The notes below the pieces were generated by a model, which saw only the letters and a program-made list of their open reading frames with translations, was not told where the DNA came from and ran no database searches. A DNA stretch of 64,000 nucleotides, taken from positions 15,717,806-15,781,805 of the forward strand of contig CM069875.1 in the NCBI GenBank assembly GCA_036172665.1, given 5' to 3'. Below are positions 38,577 to 51,751 of the stretch, one piece after another. The DNA comes from Prosopocoilus inquinatus. Its lineage: Eukaryota > Arthropoda > Insecta > Coleoptera > Lucanidae. The stretch's first letter is position 1. The number at the start of each line of letters is the position of its first letter. Made by a program: the position numbers and the translations under genes.

Positions 38577-38845
38577 CTTCTACTGCGTCCGAAAATTTCG
38601 TATCTCACATCAAAGTTACTGGAGTCCATCGAAACGCCAAATAACATGATAGATGAGTAAGGATCGATTAGATACATCACAGGAACAACGCTAATGCGTG
38701 TTGTTTCGTTTAAAACTATTTCCAGCTTCAGCTGCGTCCGAGAACTTCGTATCTCACTTCAGAGTTACTGGAGCCCATCCAAACGTCAAATAACATGATA
38801 GATGAGTAAGGATCGATTACATACATCACAGGAACAACGCTAATG

Positions 38846-40512
38846 CATGTTGTTTAATTTAAACTATTTCCAGCTTGTGCTGCGTCCGAAAATTTCGTAT
38901 CTCACATCAGAGTTACTGGAGTCCATCGAAACGTCAAATAACATAGTAGATAAGTAAGGATCGATTAGATACATCACAGGAACAACGCTAATACGTGTTA
39001 TTTCGTTCAAAACTATTTCCAGCTTCTGCTGCGTCCGAGAACTTTGTATCTCACATCAGAGTTACTGGAGTCCGTTTAAACGTCAAATAACATGATAGAT
39101 GAGTAAGGATCGATTAGATACATCACAGGAACAACGCTAATGCGTGCTGTTTCGTTTAAAACTATTTCCAGCTTCTGCTGCGTCCGAGAACTTCTTATCT
39201 CACTTCAGAGTTACCGGAGCCCATCCAAACGTCAAATAACATGATAGATGAGTAAGGATCGATTAGATACATCACAGGAACAACGCTAATACGTGTTGTT
39301 TCGTTCAAAACTATTTCCAGCTTCAGCTGCGTCCGAGAACTTTGTATCTCACATCAGAGTTACTGGAGTCCATTTAAACGTCAAATAACATGATAGATGA
39401 GTAAGGATCGATTAGATACATCACAGGAACAACGCTAATGCGTGTTGTTTCATTTAAAACTATTTCCAGCTTCTGCTGCGTCCGAAAATTTAGTATCTCA
39501 CATCAGAGATACTGGAGTCCATCCAAACTTCAAATAACATGATAGATGAGTAAGGATCGATTAGATACATCACAGGAACAACGCTAATGCGTGTTGTTTC
39601 GTTTAAAACTATTTCCAGCTTCAGCTGCGTCCGAGAACTTTGTATCTCACATCAGAGTTACTGGAGTCCATCCAAACGTCAAATAACATGATAGATGAGT
39701 AAGGATCGATTAGATACATCACAGGAACAACGCTAATGCGTGTTGTTTCGTTTAAAACTATTTCCAGCTTCAGCTGCGTCCGAAAATTTCGTATCTCACA
39801 TCAGAGATACTGGAGTCCATCCAAACGTCAAATAACATGATAGATGAGTAAGGATCGATTACATACATCACAGGAACAACGCTAATGCGTATTGTTTCAT
39901 TTAAAACTATTTTCAGCTTCTGCTGCGTATGAAAATTTCGTATCTCACATCAGAGTTACTGGAGTCCATCGAAACGTCATATAACATAGTAGATAAGTAA
40001 GGATCGATTAGATACATCACATGAACAACGCTAATACGTGTTGTTTCGTTTAAAACTATTTCCAGCTTCTGCTGCGTCCGAAAATTTCGTATCTCACATC
40101 AGAGATACTGGAGTCCATCCAAACGTCAAATAACATGATAGATGAGTAAGGATCGATTAGATACATCACAGGAACAACGCTAATACGTGTTGTTTCGTTT
40201 AAAACTATTTCCAGCTCCTGCTGCGTCCAAAAACTTCGTATCTCACATCAGAGTTACTAGAGTCCATCGAAACGTCAAATAACATGATAGATGAGTAAGG
40301 ATCGATTAGATACATCACAGGAACAACGCTAATGCGTGTTGTTTCGTTTAAAACTATTTCCAGCTTCAGCTGCGTCCGAGAACTTCGTATCTCACATCAG
40401 AGTTACTGGAGTCCATCGAAACGCCAAGTAACATGATAGATGAGTAAGGATCGATTAGATACATCACAGGAACAACGCTAATGCGTGTTGTTTCGTTTAA
40501 AACTATTTCCAG
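38846..40512. repeat. 13-monomer tandem duplication, second copy
   Basis: This is in register with 36910-38576. It ends where this copy continues with CTTCTGCTGCGTCCGAGAAC and the first with CTTCTACTGCG. It is at the same time part of the 6,107-bp-offset copy (38497-43016), so two overlapping duplication histories run through it. Confidence 0.9.
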
Positions 40513-41392
40513 CTTCTGCTGCGTCCGAGAACTTCGTATCTCACGTCAGGGTTACTGGAGTCCATCCAATCGTCAAATAACATGATAGATGAGTAAGTAT
40601 CGATTAGATACATCACAGGAACAACGCTAATGCGTGTTGTTTCGTTCAAAACTATTTCCAGCTTCTGCTGCGTCCGAGAACTTTGTATCTCACATCAGAG
40701 TTACTGGAGTCCGTCCAAACGTTAAATAACATGATAGATGAGTAAGGATCGATTAGATACATCACAACAACAACGCTAATGCGTGTTGTTTCGTTTAAAA
40801 CTACTTCCAGCTTCTGCTGCGTCCGAAAATTTCGTATCTCACATCAGAGATACTGGAGTCCATCCAAACGCCAAATAACATGACAGATGAGTAAGGATCG
40901 ATTAGATACATCACAGGAACAACGCTAATACGTGTTGTTTCGTTCAAAACTATTTCCAGCTTCTGCTGCGTCCGAGAACTTTGTATCTCACATCAGAGTT
41001 ACTGGAGTCCATTCAAACATCAAATAACATGATAGATCAGTAAGGATCGATTAGATACATCACAGGAACAACGCTAATGCGTGTTGTTTCATTTAAAACT
41101 ATTTCCAGCTTCTGCTGCGTCCGAAAACGTCGTATCTCACATCAGAGATACTGGAGTCCATCGAAACGTCAAATAACATGATAGATAAGTAAGGATCGAT
41201 TACATACATCACAGGAACAACGCTAATGCGTGTTGTTTCATTTAAAACTATTTCCAGCTTCTGCTGCGTCCGATAATTTCGTATCTCACATCAGAGTTAC
41301 TGGAGGTCATCCAAACGTCAAATAACATGATAAATGAGTAAGGATCAATTAGATACATCACAGGAACAACGCTAATGCGTGTTGTATCTTTT

Positions 41393-42780
41393 AAAACTAT
41401 TTCCAGCTTCAGCTGCGTCCGAGAACTTCGTATCTCACTTCAGAGTTACTGGAGTCCATCCAAACGTCAAATAACATGATAGATGAGTAAGGATCGATTA
41501 GATACATCACAGGAACTACGCTAATGCGTGTTGTTTCATTTAAAACTATTTCCAGCTTCTGCTGCGTCCGATAATTTCGTATCTCACATCAGAGTTACTG
41601 GAGGTCATCCAAACGTCAAATAACATGATAAATGAGTAAGGATCGATTAGATACATCACAGGAACAACGCTAATGCGTGTTGTATCTTTTAAAACTATTT
41701 CCAGCTTCTGCTGCGTCCGAAAACGTCGTATCTCACATCAAAATTACTGGAGTCCATCGAAACGTCAAATAACATAGTAGCTAAGTAAGGATCGATTAGA
41801 TACATCACAGGAACAACGCTAATACGTGTTGCTTCGTTTAAAACTATTTCCAGCTCCTGCTGCGCCCAAAAACTTTGTATCTCACATCAGAGTTACCGGA
41901 GTCCATCCAAACGTCAAATAACATGTTAGATAAGTAAGGATCGTTTAGATACATCACAGGAACAACGCTAATACGTGTTGTTTCGTTCAAAACAAGTTCC
42001 AGCTTCTGCTGCGTCCGAGATCTTTGTATCTCACATCAGAGTTACTGGAGTCCGTCCAAACGTCAAATAACATGATAGATGAGTAAGGATCGATTAGATA
42101 CATCACAGGAACAACGCTAATATGTGTTGTTTCGTTTAAAACTATTTCCAGCTGCTGCTGCGTCCGAAAAATTCGTATCTCACATTAGAGTTACTGGAGT
42201 CCATCGAAACGTCAAATAACATGTTAGATATGTAAGGATCGATTAGATACATCACAGGGACAACGCTAATACGTGTTGTTTCGTTCAAAACTATTTCCAG
42301 CTTCTGCTGCGTCCAAAAACTTTGTATCTCACATCAGAGTTACTGGAGTCTATCCAAACGTAAAATAACATGATAGATGAGTAACGATCGATTAGATACA
42401 TCACAGGAACAACGCTAATGCGTGTTGTTTCATTTAAAACTATTTCCAGCTTCTGCTGCGTCCGATAATTTCGTATCTCACATCAGAGTTACTGGAGTCC
42501 ATCCAAACGTCAAACAACATGATAGATAAGTAAGGATCGATTAGATACATCACAGGAACAACGCTAATACGTGTTGTTTCGTTTAGAATTATTTCCAGCT
42601 CCTGCTGCGTCCAAAAACTTCGTATCTCACATCAGAGTTACTAGAGTCCATCGAAACGTCAAATAACATGATAGATGAGTAAGGATCGATTAGATACATC
42701 ACAGGAACAACGCTAATGCGTGTTGTTTCGTTTAAAACTATTTCCAGCTTCAGCTGCGTCCGAGAACTTCTTATCTCACT
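41393..42780. repeat. Block Z tandem pair, first copy
   Basis: This repeats at about 43479-44866 with an offset of 2,086 bp, exactly 14 monomers (GCGCCCAAAAAC at 41862 and 43948). The copies diverge at the right end, where the first reads ATCTCACTTCAG with GGAGCCC and the second ATCTCACATCAG with GGAGTCC. The same pair, again 2,086 bp apart, is found at 52434 and 54520, so the pair predates the 71-monomer copy. Confidence 0.9.
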
Positions 42781-43015
42781 TCAGAGTTACTGGAGCCCAT
42801 CCAAACGTCAATTAACATGATAGATGAGTAAGGATCGATTAGATACATCACAGGAACAACGATAATACGTGTTGTTTCGTTCAAAACTATTTCCAGCTTC
42901 TGCTGCGTCCGAGAACTTTGTATCTCACATCAGAGATACTGGAGTCCATTCAAACGTCAAATAACATGATAGATGAGTAAGGATCGATTAGATACATCAC
43001 AGGAACAACGCTAAT

Positions 43016-43479
43016 GCGTGTTGTTTCATTTAAAACTATTTCCAGCTTCTGCTGCGTCCGAAAATTTCGTATCTCACATCAGAGTTACTGGAGTCCATCG
43101 AAACGCCAAATAACATGATAGATGAGTAAGGATCGATTAGATACATCACAGGAACAACGCTAATGCGTGTTGTTTCGTTTAAAACTATTTCCAGCTTCTA
43201 CTGCGTCCGAAAATTTCGTATCTCACATCAAAGTTATTGGAGTCCATCGAAACGCCAAATAACATGATAGATGAGTAAGGATCGATTAGATACATCACAG
43301 GAACAACGCTAATGCGTGTTGTTTCGTTTAAAACTATTTCCAGCTTCAGCTGCGTCCGAGAACTTCGTATCTCACTTCAGAGTTACTGGAGTCCATCCAA
43401 ACGTCAAATAACATGATAGATGAGTAAGGATCGATTAGATACATCACAGGAACAACGCTAATGCGTGTTGTTTCATTTA
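43016..43479. repeat. Three linker monomers between the block Z copies
   Basis: These are ordinary cassette monomers (AACGCCAAATAAC, CTTCTACTGCG with AAAGTTATTGG, CTTCAGCTGCG). The AAAGTTATTGG state, with TTATTGG in place of TTACTGG, is first seen here (about 43231) and then only to the right (about 45020, 53811, 55592, 56784). It therefore dates the right-hand expansions relative to the left part of the array. Confidence 0.8.
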
Positions 43480-46400
43480 AAACTATTTCCAGCTTCAGCT
43501 GCGTCCGAGAACTTCGTATCTCACTTCAGAGTTACTGGAGTCCATCCAAACGTCAAATAACATGATAGATGAGTAAGGATCGATTAGATACATCACAGGA
43601 ACTACGCTAATGCGTGTTGTTTCATTTAAAACTATTTCCAGCTTCTGCTGCGTCCGATAATTTCGTATCTCACATCAGAGTTACTGGAGGTCATCCAAAC
43701 GTCAAATAACATGATAAATGAGTAAGGATCGATTAGAAACATCACAGGAACAACGCTAATGCGTGTTGTATCTTTTAAAACTATTTCCAGCTTCTGCTGC
43801 GTCCGAAAACGTCGTATCTCACATCAAAATTACTGGAGTCCATCGAAACGTCAAATAACATAGTAGCTAAGTAAGGATCGATTAGATACATCACAGGAAC
43901 AACGCTAATACGTGTTGCTTCGTTTAAAACTATTTCCAGCTCCTGCTGCGCCCAAAAACTTTGTATCTCACATCAGAGTTACCGGAGTCCATCCAAACGT
44001 CAAATAACATGTTAGATAAGTAAGGATCGTTTAGATACATCACAGGAACAACGCTAATACGTGTTGTTTCGTTCAAAACAAGTTCCAGCTTCTGCTGCGT
44101 CCGAGATCTTTGTATCTCACATCAGAGTTACTGGAGTCCGTCCAAACGTCAAATAACATGATAGATGAGTAAGGATCGATTAGATACATCACAGGAACAA
44201 CGCTAATATGTGTTGTTTCGTTTAAAACTATTTCCAGCTGCTGCTGCGTCCGAGAAATTCGTATCTCACATTAGAGTTACTGGAGTCCATCGAAACGTCA
44301 AATAACATGTTAGATATGTAAGGATCGATTAGATACATCACAGGAACAACGCTAATACGTGTTGTTTCGTTCAAAACTATTTCCAGCTTCTGCTGCGTCC
44401 AAAAACTTTGTATCTCACATCAGAGTTACTGGAGTCTATCCAAACGTAAAATAACATGATAGATGAGTAACGATCGATTAGATACATCACAGGAACAACG
44501 CTAATGCGTGTTGTTTCATTTAAAACTATTTCCAGCTTCTGCTGCGTCCGATAATTTCGTATCTCACATCAGAGTTACTGGAGTCCATCCAAACGTCAAA
44601 CAACATGATAGATAAGTAAGGATCGATTAGATACATCACAGGAACAACGCTAATACGTGTTGTTTCGTTTAGAACTATTTCCAGCTCCTGCTGCGTCCAA
44701 AAACTTCGTATCTCACATCAGAGTTACTAGAGTCCATCGAAACGTCAAATAACATGATAGATGAGTAAGGATCGATTAGATACATCACAGGAACAACGCT
44801 AATGCGTGTTGTTTCGTTTAAAACTATTTCCAGCTTCAGCTGCGTCCGAGAACTTCTTATCTCACATCAGAGTTACTGGAGTCCATCGAAACGCCAAATA
44901 ACATGATAGATGAGTAAGGATCGATTAGATACATCACAGGAACAACGCTAATGCGTGTTGTTTCGTTTAAAACTATTTCCAGCTTTTACTGCGTCCGAAA
45001 ATTTCGTATCTCACATCAAAGTTATTGGAGTCCATCGAAACGCCAAATAACATGATAGATGAGTAAGGATCGATTAGATACATCACAGGAACAACGCTAA
45101 TGCGTGTTGTTTCGTTTAAAACTATTTCCAGCTTCAGCTGCGTCCGTGAACTTCGTATCTCACTTCAGAGTTACTGGAGCCCATCCAAACGTCAAATAAC
45201 ATGATAGATGAGTAAGGATCGATTACATACATCACAGGAACAACGCTAATGCATGTTGTTTCATTTAAAACTATTTTCAGCTTGTGCTGCGTCCGAAAAT
45301 TTCCTATCTCACATCAGAGTTACTGGAGTCCATCGAAACGTCAAATAACATAGTAGATAAGTAAGGATCGATTAGATACATCACAGGAACAACGCTAATA
45401 CGTGTTATTTCGTTCAAAACTATTTCCAGCTTCTGCTGCGTCCGAGAACTTTGTATCTCACATCAGAGTTACTGGAGTCCGTTTAAACGTCAAATAACAT
45501 GATAGATGAGTAAGGATCGATTAGATACATCACAGGAACAACGCTAATGCGTGCCGTTTCGTTTAAAACTATTTCCAGCTTCTGCTGCGTCCGAGAACTT
45601 CTTATCTCACTTCAGAGTTACCGGAGCCCATCCAAACGTCAAATAACATGATAGATGAGTAAGGATCGATTAGATACATCACAGGAACAACGCTAATACG
45701 TGTTGTTTCGTTCAAAACTATTTCCAGCTTCAGCTGCGTCCGAGAACTTTGTATCTCACATCAGAGTTACTGGAGTCCATTTAAACGTCAAATAACATGA
45801 TAGATGAGTAAGGATCGATTAGATACATCACAGGAACAACGCCAATGCGTGTTGTTTCATTTAAAACTATTTCCAGCTTCTGCTGCGTCCGAAAATTTAG
45901 TATCTCACATCAGAGATACTGGAGTCCATCCAAACTTCAAATAACATGATAGATGAGTAAGGATCGATTAGATACATCACAGGAACAACGCTAATGCGTG
46001 TTGTTTCGTTTAAAACTATTTCCAGCTTCAGCTGCGTCCGAGAACTTTGTATCTCACATCAGAGTTACTGGAGTCCATCCAAACGTCAAGTAACATGATA
46101 GATGAGTAAGGATCTATTAGATACATCACAGGAACAACGCTAATGCGTGTTGTTTCATTTAAAACTATTTCCAGCTTCTGCTGCGTCCGAAAATTTCGTA
46201 TCTCACATCAGAGTTACTGGAGTCCATCGAAACGCCAAATAACATGATAGATGAGTAAGGATCGATTAGATACATCACAGGAACAACGCTAATGCGTGTT
46301 GTTTCATTTAAAACTATTTCCAGCTTCTGCTGCGTCCGAAAATTTCGTATCTCACATCAAAGTTACTGGAGTCCATCGAAACGCCAAATAACATGATAGA

Positions 46401-49400
46401 TGAGTAAGGATCGATTAGATACATCACAGGAACAACGCTAATGCGTGTTGTTTCGTTTAAAACTATTTCCAGCTTCAGCTGCGTCCGAAAATTTCGTATC
46501 TCACATCAGAGATACTGGAGTCCATCCAAACGTCAAATAACATGATAGATGAGTAAGGATCGATTACATACATCACAGGAACAACGCTAATGCGTATTGT
46601 TTCATTTAAAACTATTTTCAGCTTCTGCTGCGTATGAAAATTTCGTATCTCACATCAGAGTTACTGGAGTCCATCGAAACGTCATATAACATAGTAGATA
46701 AGTAAGGATCGATTAGATACATCACAGGAACAACGCTAATACTTGTTGTTTCGTTTAAAACTATTTCCAGCTTCTGCTGCGTCCGAAAATTTCGTATCTC
46801 ACATCAGAGATACTGGAGTCCATCCAAACGTCAAATAACATGATAGATGAGTAAGGATCGATTAGATACATCACAGGAACAACGCTAATGCGTGTTGTTT
46901 CGCTTAAAACTATTTCCAGCTTCTGCTGCGTCCGAGAACTTCGTATCTCACGTCAGGGTTACTGGAGTCCATCCAATCGTCAAATAACATGATAGATGAG
47001 TAAGTATCGATTAGATACATCACAGGAACAACGCTAATGCGTGTTGTTTCGTTCAAAACTATTTCCAGCTTCTGCTGCGTCCGAGAACTTTGTATCTCAC
47101 ATCAGAGTTACTGGAGTCCGTCCAAACGTTAAATAACATGATAGATGAGTAAGGATCGATTAGATACATCACAACAACAACGCTAATGCGTGTTGTTTCG
47201 TTTAAAACTATTTCCAGCTTCTGCTGCGTCCGAAAATTTCGTATCTCACATCAGAGATACTGGAGTCCATCCAAACGTCAAATAACATGATAGATGAGTA
47301 AGGATCGATTAGATACATCACAGGAACAACGCTAATATGTGTTGTTTCGTTTAAAATTATTTCCAGCTTCTGCTGCCTCCGAGAACTTCTTATCTCACTT
47401 CAGAGTTACTGGAGCCCATCCAAACGTCAAATAACATGATAGATGAGTAAGGATCGATTAGATACATCACAGGAACAACGCTAATACGTGTTGTTTCGTT
47501 CAAAACTATTTCCAGCTTCTGCTGCGTCTGAGAACTTTGTATCTCACATCAGAGTTACTGGATTCCATTTAAACGTCAAATAACATGATAGATGAGTAAG
47601 GATCGATTAGATACATCACAGGAACAACGCTAATGCGTGTTGTTTCGTTTAAAACTATTTCCAGCTTCTGCTGCGTCCGAAAATTTCGTATCTCACATCA
47701 AAGTTACTGGAGTCCATCGAAACGCCAAATAACATGATAGATGAGTAAGGATCGATTAGATACATCACAGGAACAACGCTAATGCGTGTTCTTTCGTTTA
47801 AAACTATTTCCAGCTTCAGCTGCGTCCGAGAACTTCTTATCTCACATCAGAGTTACTGGAGTCCATCGAAACGTCAAATAACATAGTAGATAAGTAAGGA
47901 TCGATTAGATACATCACAGGAACAACGCTAATACGTGTTATTTCGTTCAAAACTATTTCCAGCTTCTGCTGCGTCCGAGAACTTTGTATCTCACATCAGA
48001 GTTACTGGAGTCCGTTTAAACGTCAAATAACATGATAGATGAGTAAGGATCGATTAGATACATCACAGGAACAACGCTAATGCGTGCTGTTTCGTTTAAA
48101 ACTATTTCCAGCTTCTGCTGCGTCCGAGAACTTCTTATCTCACTTCAGAGTTACCGGAGCCCATCCAAATGTCAAATAACATGATAGATGAGTAAGGATC
48201 GATTAGATACATCGCAGGAACAACGCTAATGCGTGTTGTTTCGTTTAAAACTATTTCCAGCTTCCGCTGCGTCCGAGAACTTTGTATCTCACATCAGAGT
48301 TACTGGAGTCCATCCAAACGTCAAATAACATGATAGATGAGTAAGGATCGATTAGATACATCACAGGAACAACGCTAATGCGTGTTGTTTCATTTAAAAC
48401 TATTTCCAGCTTCTGCTGCGTCCGAAAATTTCGTATCTCACATCAGAGTTACTGGAGTCCATCGAAACGCCAAATAACATGATAGATGAGTAAGGATCGA
48501 TTAGATACATCACAGGAACAACGCTAACGCGTGTTGTTTCATTTAAAACTATTTCCAGCTTCTGCTGCGTCCGAAAATTTCGTATCTCACATCAAAGTTA
48601 CTGGAGTCCATCGAAACGCCAAATAACATGATAGATGAGTAAGGATCGATTAGATACATCACAGGAACAACGCTAATGCGTGTTGTTTCGTTTAAAACTA
48701 TTTCCAGCTTCAGCTGCGTCCGAAAATTTCGTATCTCACATCAGAGATACTGGAGTCCATCCAAACGTCAAATAACATGATAGACGAGTAAGGATCGATT
48801 ACATACATCACAGGAACAACGCTAATGCGTGCTGTTTCATTTAAAACTATTTTCAGCTTCTGCTGCGTATGAAAATTTCGTATCTCACATCAGAGTTACT
48901 GGAGTCCATCGAAACGTCATATAACATAGTAGATAAGTAAGGATCGATTAGATACATCACAGGAACAACGCTAATACGTGTTGTTTCGTTTAAAACTATT
49001 TCCAGCTTCTGCTGCGTCCGAAAATTTCGTATCTCACATCAGAGATACTGGAGTCCATCCAAACGTCAAATAACATGATAGATGAGTAAGGATCGATTAG
49101 ATACATCACAGGAACAACGCTAATACGTGTTGTTTCGTTTAAAACTATTTCCAGCTCCTGCTGCGTCCAAAAACTTCGTATCTCACATCAGAGTTACTAG
49201 AGTCCATCGAAACGTCAAATAACATGATAGATGAGTAAGGATCGATTAGATACATCACAGGAACAACGCTAATGCGTGTTGTTTCGTTTAAAACTATTTC
49301 CAGCTTCAGCTGCGTCCGAGAACTTCGTATCTCACTTCAGAGTTACTGGAGCCCATCCAAACGTCAAATAACATGATAGATGAGTAAGGATCGATTACAT

Positions 49401-51075
49401 ACATCACAGGAACAACGCTAATGCGTGTTGTTTCATTTAAAACTATTTCCAGCTTCTGCTGCGTCCGAAAATTTCGTATCTCACATCAGAGTTACTGGAG
49501 TCCATCCAAACGTCAAATAACATGATAGATGAGTAAGGATCGATTAGATACATCACATCAACAACGCTAATACTTGTTGTTTCGTTTAAAACTATTTCCA
49601 GCTTCTGCTGCGTCGGAAAACGTCGTATCTCACATCAGAGTTACTGGAGTCCATCGAAACATCAAATAACATGATAGATAAGTAAGGATCGATTAGATAC
49701 AGCACAGGAACAACGCTAATACGTGTTGTTTCGTTCAAAACTATTTCCAGCTTCTGCTGCGTCCGATAACTTTGTATCTCACATCAGAGTTACTGGAGTC
49801 CATCCAAACGTCAAATAACATGATAGATGAGTAAGGATCGATTAGATACATCACAGGAACAACGCTAATGCGTGTTGTTTCGTTTAAAACTATTTCCAGC
49901 TTCTGCTGCGTCCGAAAATTTCGTATCTCACATCAGAGTTACTGGAGTCCATCGAAACGCCAAATAACATTATAGATGAGTAAGGATCGATTAGATACAT
50001 CACAGGAACAACGCTAATGCGTGTTGTTTCGTTTAAAACTATTTCCAGCTTCAGCTGCGTCCGAGAACTTCTTATCTCACTTCAGAGTTACGGGAGCCCA
50101 TCCAAACGCCAAATAACATGACAGATGAGTAAGGATCGATTAGATACATCACAGGAACAACGCTAATACGTGTTGTTTCGTTCAAAACTATTTCCAGCTT
50201 CTGCTGCGTCCGAGAACTTTGTATCTCACATCAGAGTTACTGGAGTCCATTCAAACATCAAATAACATGATAGATCAGTAAGGATCGATTAGATACATCA
50301 CAGGAACAACGCTAATGCGTGTTGTTTCATTTAAAACTATTTCCAGTTTCTGCTGCGTCCGAAAATTTCGTATCTCACATCAGAGTTACTGGAGTCCATC
50401 GAAACGCCAAATAACATGATAGATGAGTAACGATCGATTAGATACATCACAGGAACAACGCTAATGCGTGTTGTTTCGTTTAAAACTATTTCCAGCTTCT
50501 GCTGCGTCCGAAAATTTCGTATCTCACATCAAAGTTACTGGAGTCCATCGAAACGCCAAATAACATGATAGATGAGTAAGGATCGATTAGATACATCACA
50601 GGAACAACGCTAATGCGTGTTGTTTCGTTTAAAATTATTTCCAGCTTCAGCTGCGTCCGAGAACTTCGTATCTCACTTCAGAGTTACTGGAGCCCATCCA
50701 AACGTCAAATAACATGATAGATGAGTAAGGATCGATTAGATACATCACAGGAACAACGCTAATACGTGTTGTTTCGTTGAAAACTATTTCCAGCTTCTGC
50801 TGCGTCCGAAATCTTTGTATCTCACATCAGAGTTACTGGAGTCCATCCAAACGTCAAATAAGATGATAGATGAGTAAGGGTCGATTAGATACATCACAGG
50901 AACAACGCTAATGCGTGTTGTTTCGTTTAAAACTATTTCCAGCTTCTGCTGCGTCCGAAAATTTAGTATCTCACATCAGAGATACTGGAGTCCATCCAAA
51001 CGTCAAATAACATGATAGATGAGTAAGGATCGATTAGATACATCACAGGAACAACGCTAATACGTGTTGTTTCGT

Positions 51076-51100
51076 TGAAAACTATTTCCAGCTGCGTCCG
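51076..51100. repeat. 6-bp deletion between GCT direct repeats (first copy)
   Basis: CCAGCTTCTGCTGCG reads CCAGCTGCG, so exactly one GCT plus the TCT between two GCTs is lost. It sits in a monomer with GTTGAAAAC (about 51073) and GAAATCTTTG. The same deletion with the same neighbours is at 63302, 12,211 bp on, so it was inherited by the copy. Confidence 0.92.
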
Positions 51101-51639
51101 AAATCTTTGTATCTCACATCAGAGTTACTGGAGTCCATCCAAACGTCAAATAAGATGATAGATGAGTAAGGATCGATTAGATACATCACAGGAACAACGC
51201 TAATGCGTGTTGTTTCGTTTAAAACTATTTCCAGCTTCTGCTGCGTCCGAAAATTTCGTATCTCACATCAGAGTTACTGGAGTCCATCGAAACGCCAAAT
51301 AACATGATAGATGAGTAAGGATCGATTAGATACATCACAGGAGCAACGCTAATGCGTGTTGTTTCGTTTAAAACTATTTCCAGTTTCTGCTGCGTCCGAG
51401 AACTTCTTATCTCACTTCAGAGTTACTGGAGTCCATCCAAACGTCAAATAACATGTTAGATAAGTAAGGATCGTTTAGATACATCACAGGAACAACGCTA
51501 ATACGTGTTGTTTCGTTCAAACCTATTTCCAGCCTCTGCTGCGTCCGAAAATTTCGTATCTCACATTAGAGTTACTGGAGTCCATCAAAACGTCAAATAA
51601 CATGATAGATGAGTAAGGATCGATTAGATACATCACAGG

Positions 51640-51650
51640 AACAAGCTAAT
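51640..51650. repeat. 1-bp deletion in AACAACGCTAAT
   Basis: AACAAGCTAATACG at about 51640 lacks the C of the usual AACAACGCTAAT. I find no second copy of it in the window. It shortens the left arm of the conserved dyad at monomer positions 100-121, and it lies about 100 bp from the boundary of the 71-monomer copy. Confidence 0.88.
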
Positions 51651-51751
51651 ACGTGTTGTTTCGTTTAAAACTATTTCCAGCTCCTGCTGCGTCCAAAAAC
51701 TTCGTATCTCACATCAGAGTTACTAGAGTCCATCGAAACGTCAAATAACAT

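Larger units (their letters stand above)
41180..46024. repeat. Long duplicated segment, copy A of the 71-monomer offset (about 4.8 kb)
   Basis: This recurs at about 51752-56596 with an offset of 10,572 bp (71 monomers less 7 bp lost in between). Anchors are GCGCCCAAAAAC (41862 to 52434, 43948 to 54520), CCGTGAACTTCG (about 45146, 55718) and ACGCCAATGCG (45839, 56411). GTGCCGTTTCG at about 45552 is private to this copy. The segment holds two block Z copies in tandem followed by a cassette. Confidence 0.92.
46024..51745. repeat. Large duplicated segment, copy A of the 12-kb offset
   Basis: The order recurs from about 57788 to the window end, but the offset steps. It is 11,764 bp at 46087, 12,062 at 46945, 12,360 at 48865, 11,764 at 50251, 12,211 at 50775 and 12,360 at 51451. 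The steps are +298, +298, -596, +447 and +149 bp, or +2, +2, -4, +3 and +1 monomers. Rare anchors are CAAGTAACATG, TCCAATCGTC, TGTTCTTTCG (47789), GCTAACGCGTG (about 48523), CACATCAACAACG, AACATCAAATAAC, GAGTAACGATCG, GTTGAAAAC and GGAGCAACG. GCGTATG monomers at 46630 and 48865 are 2,235 bp apart. Confidence 0.9.
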
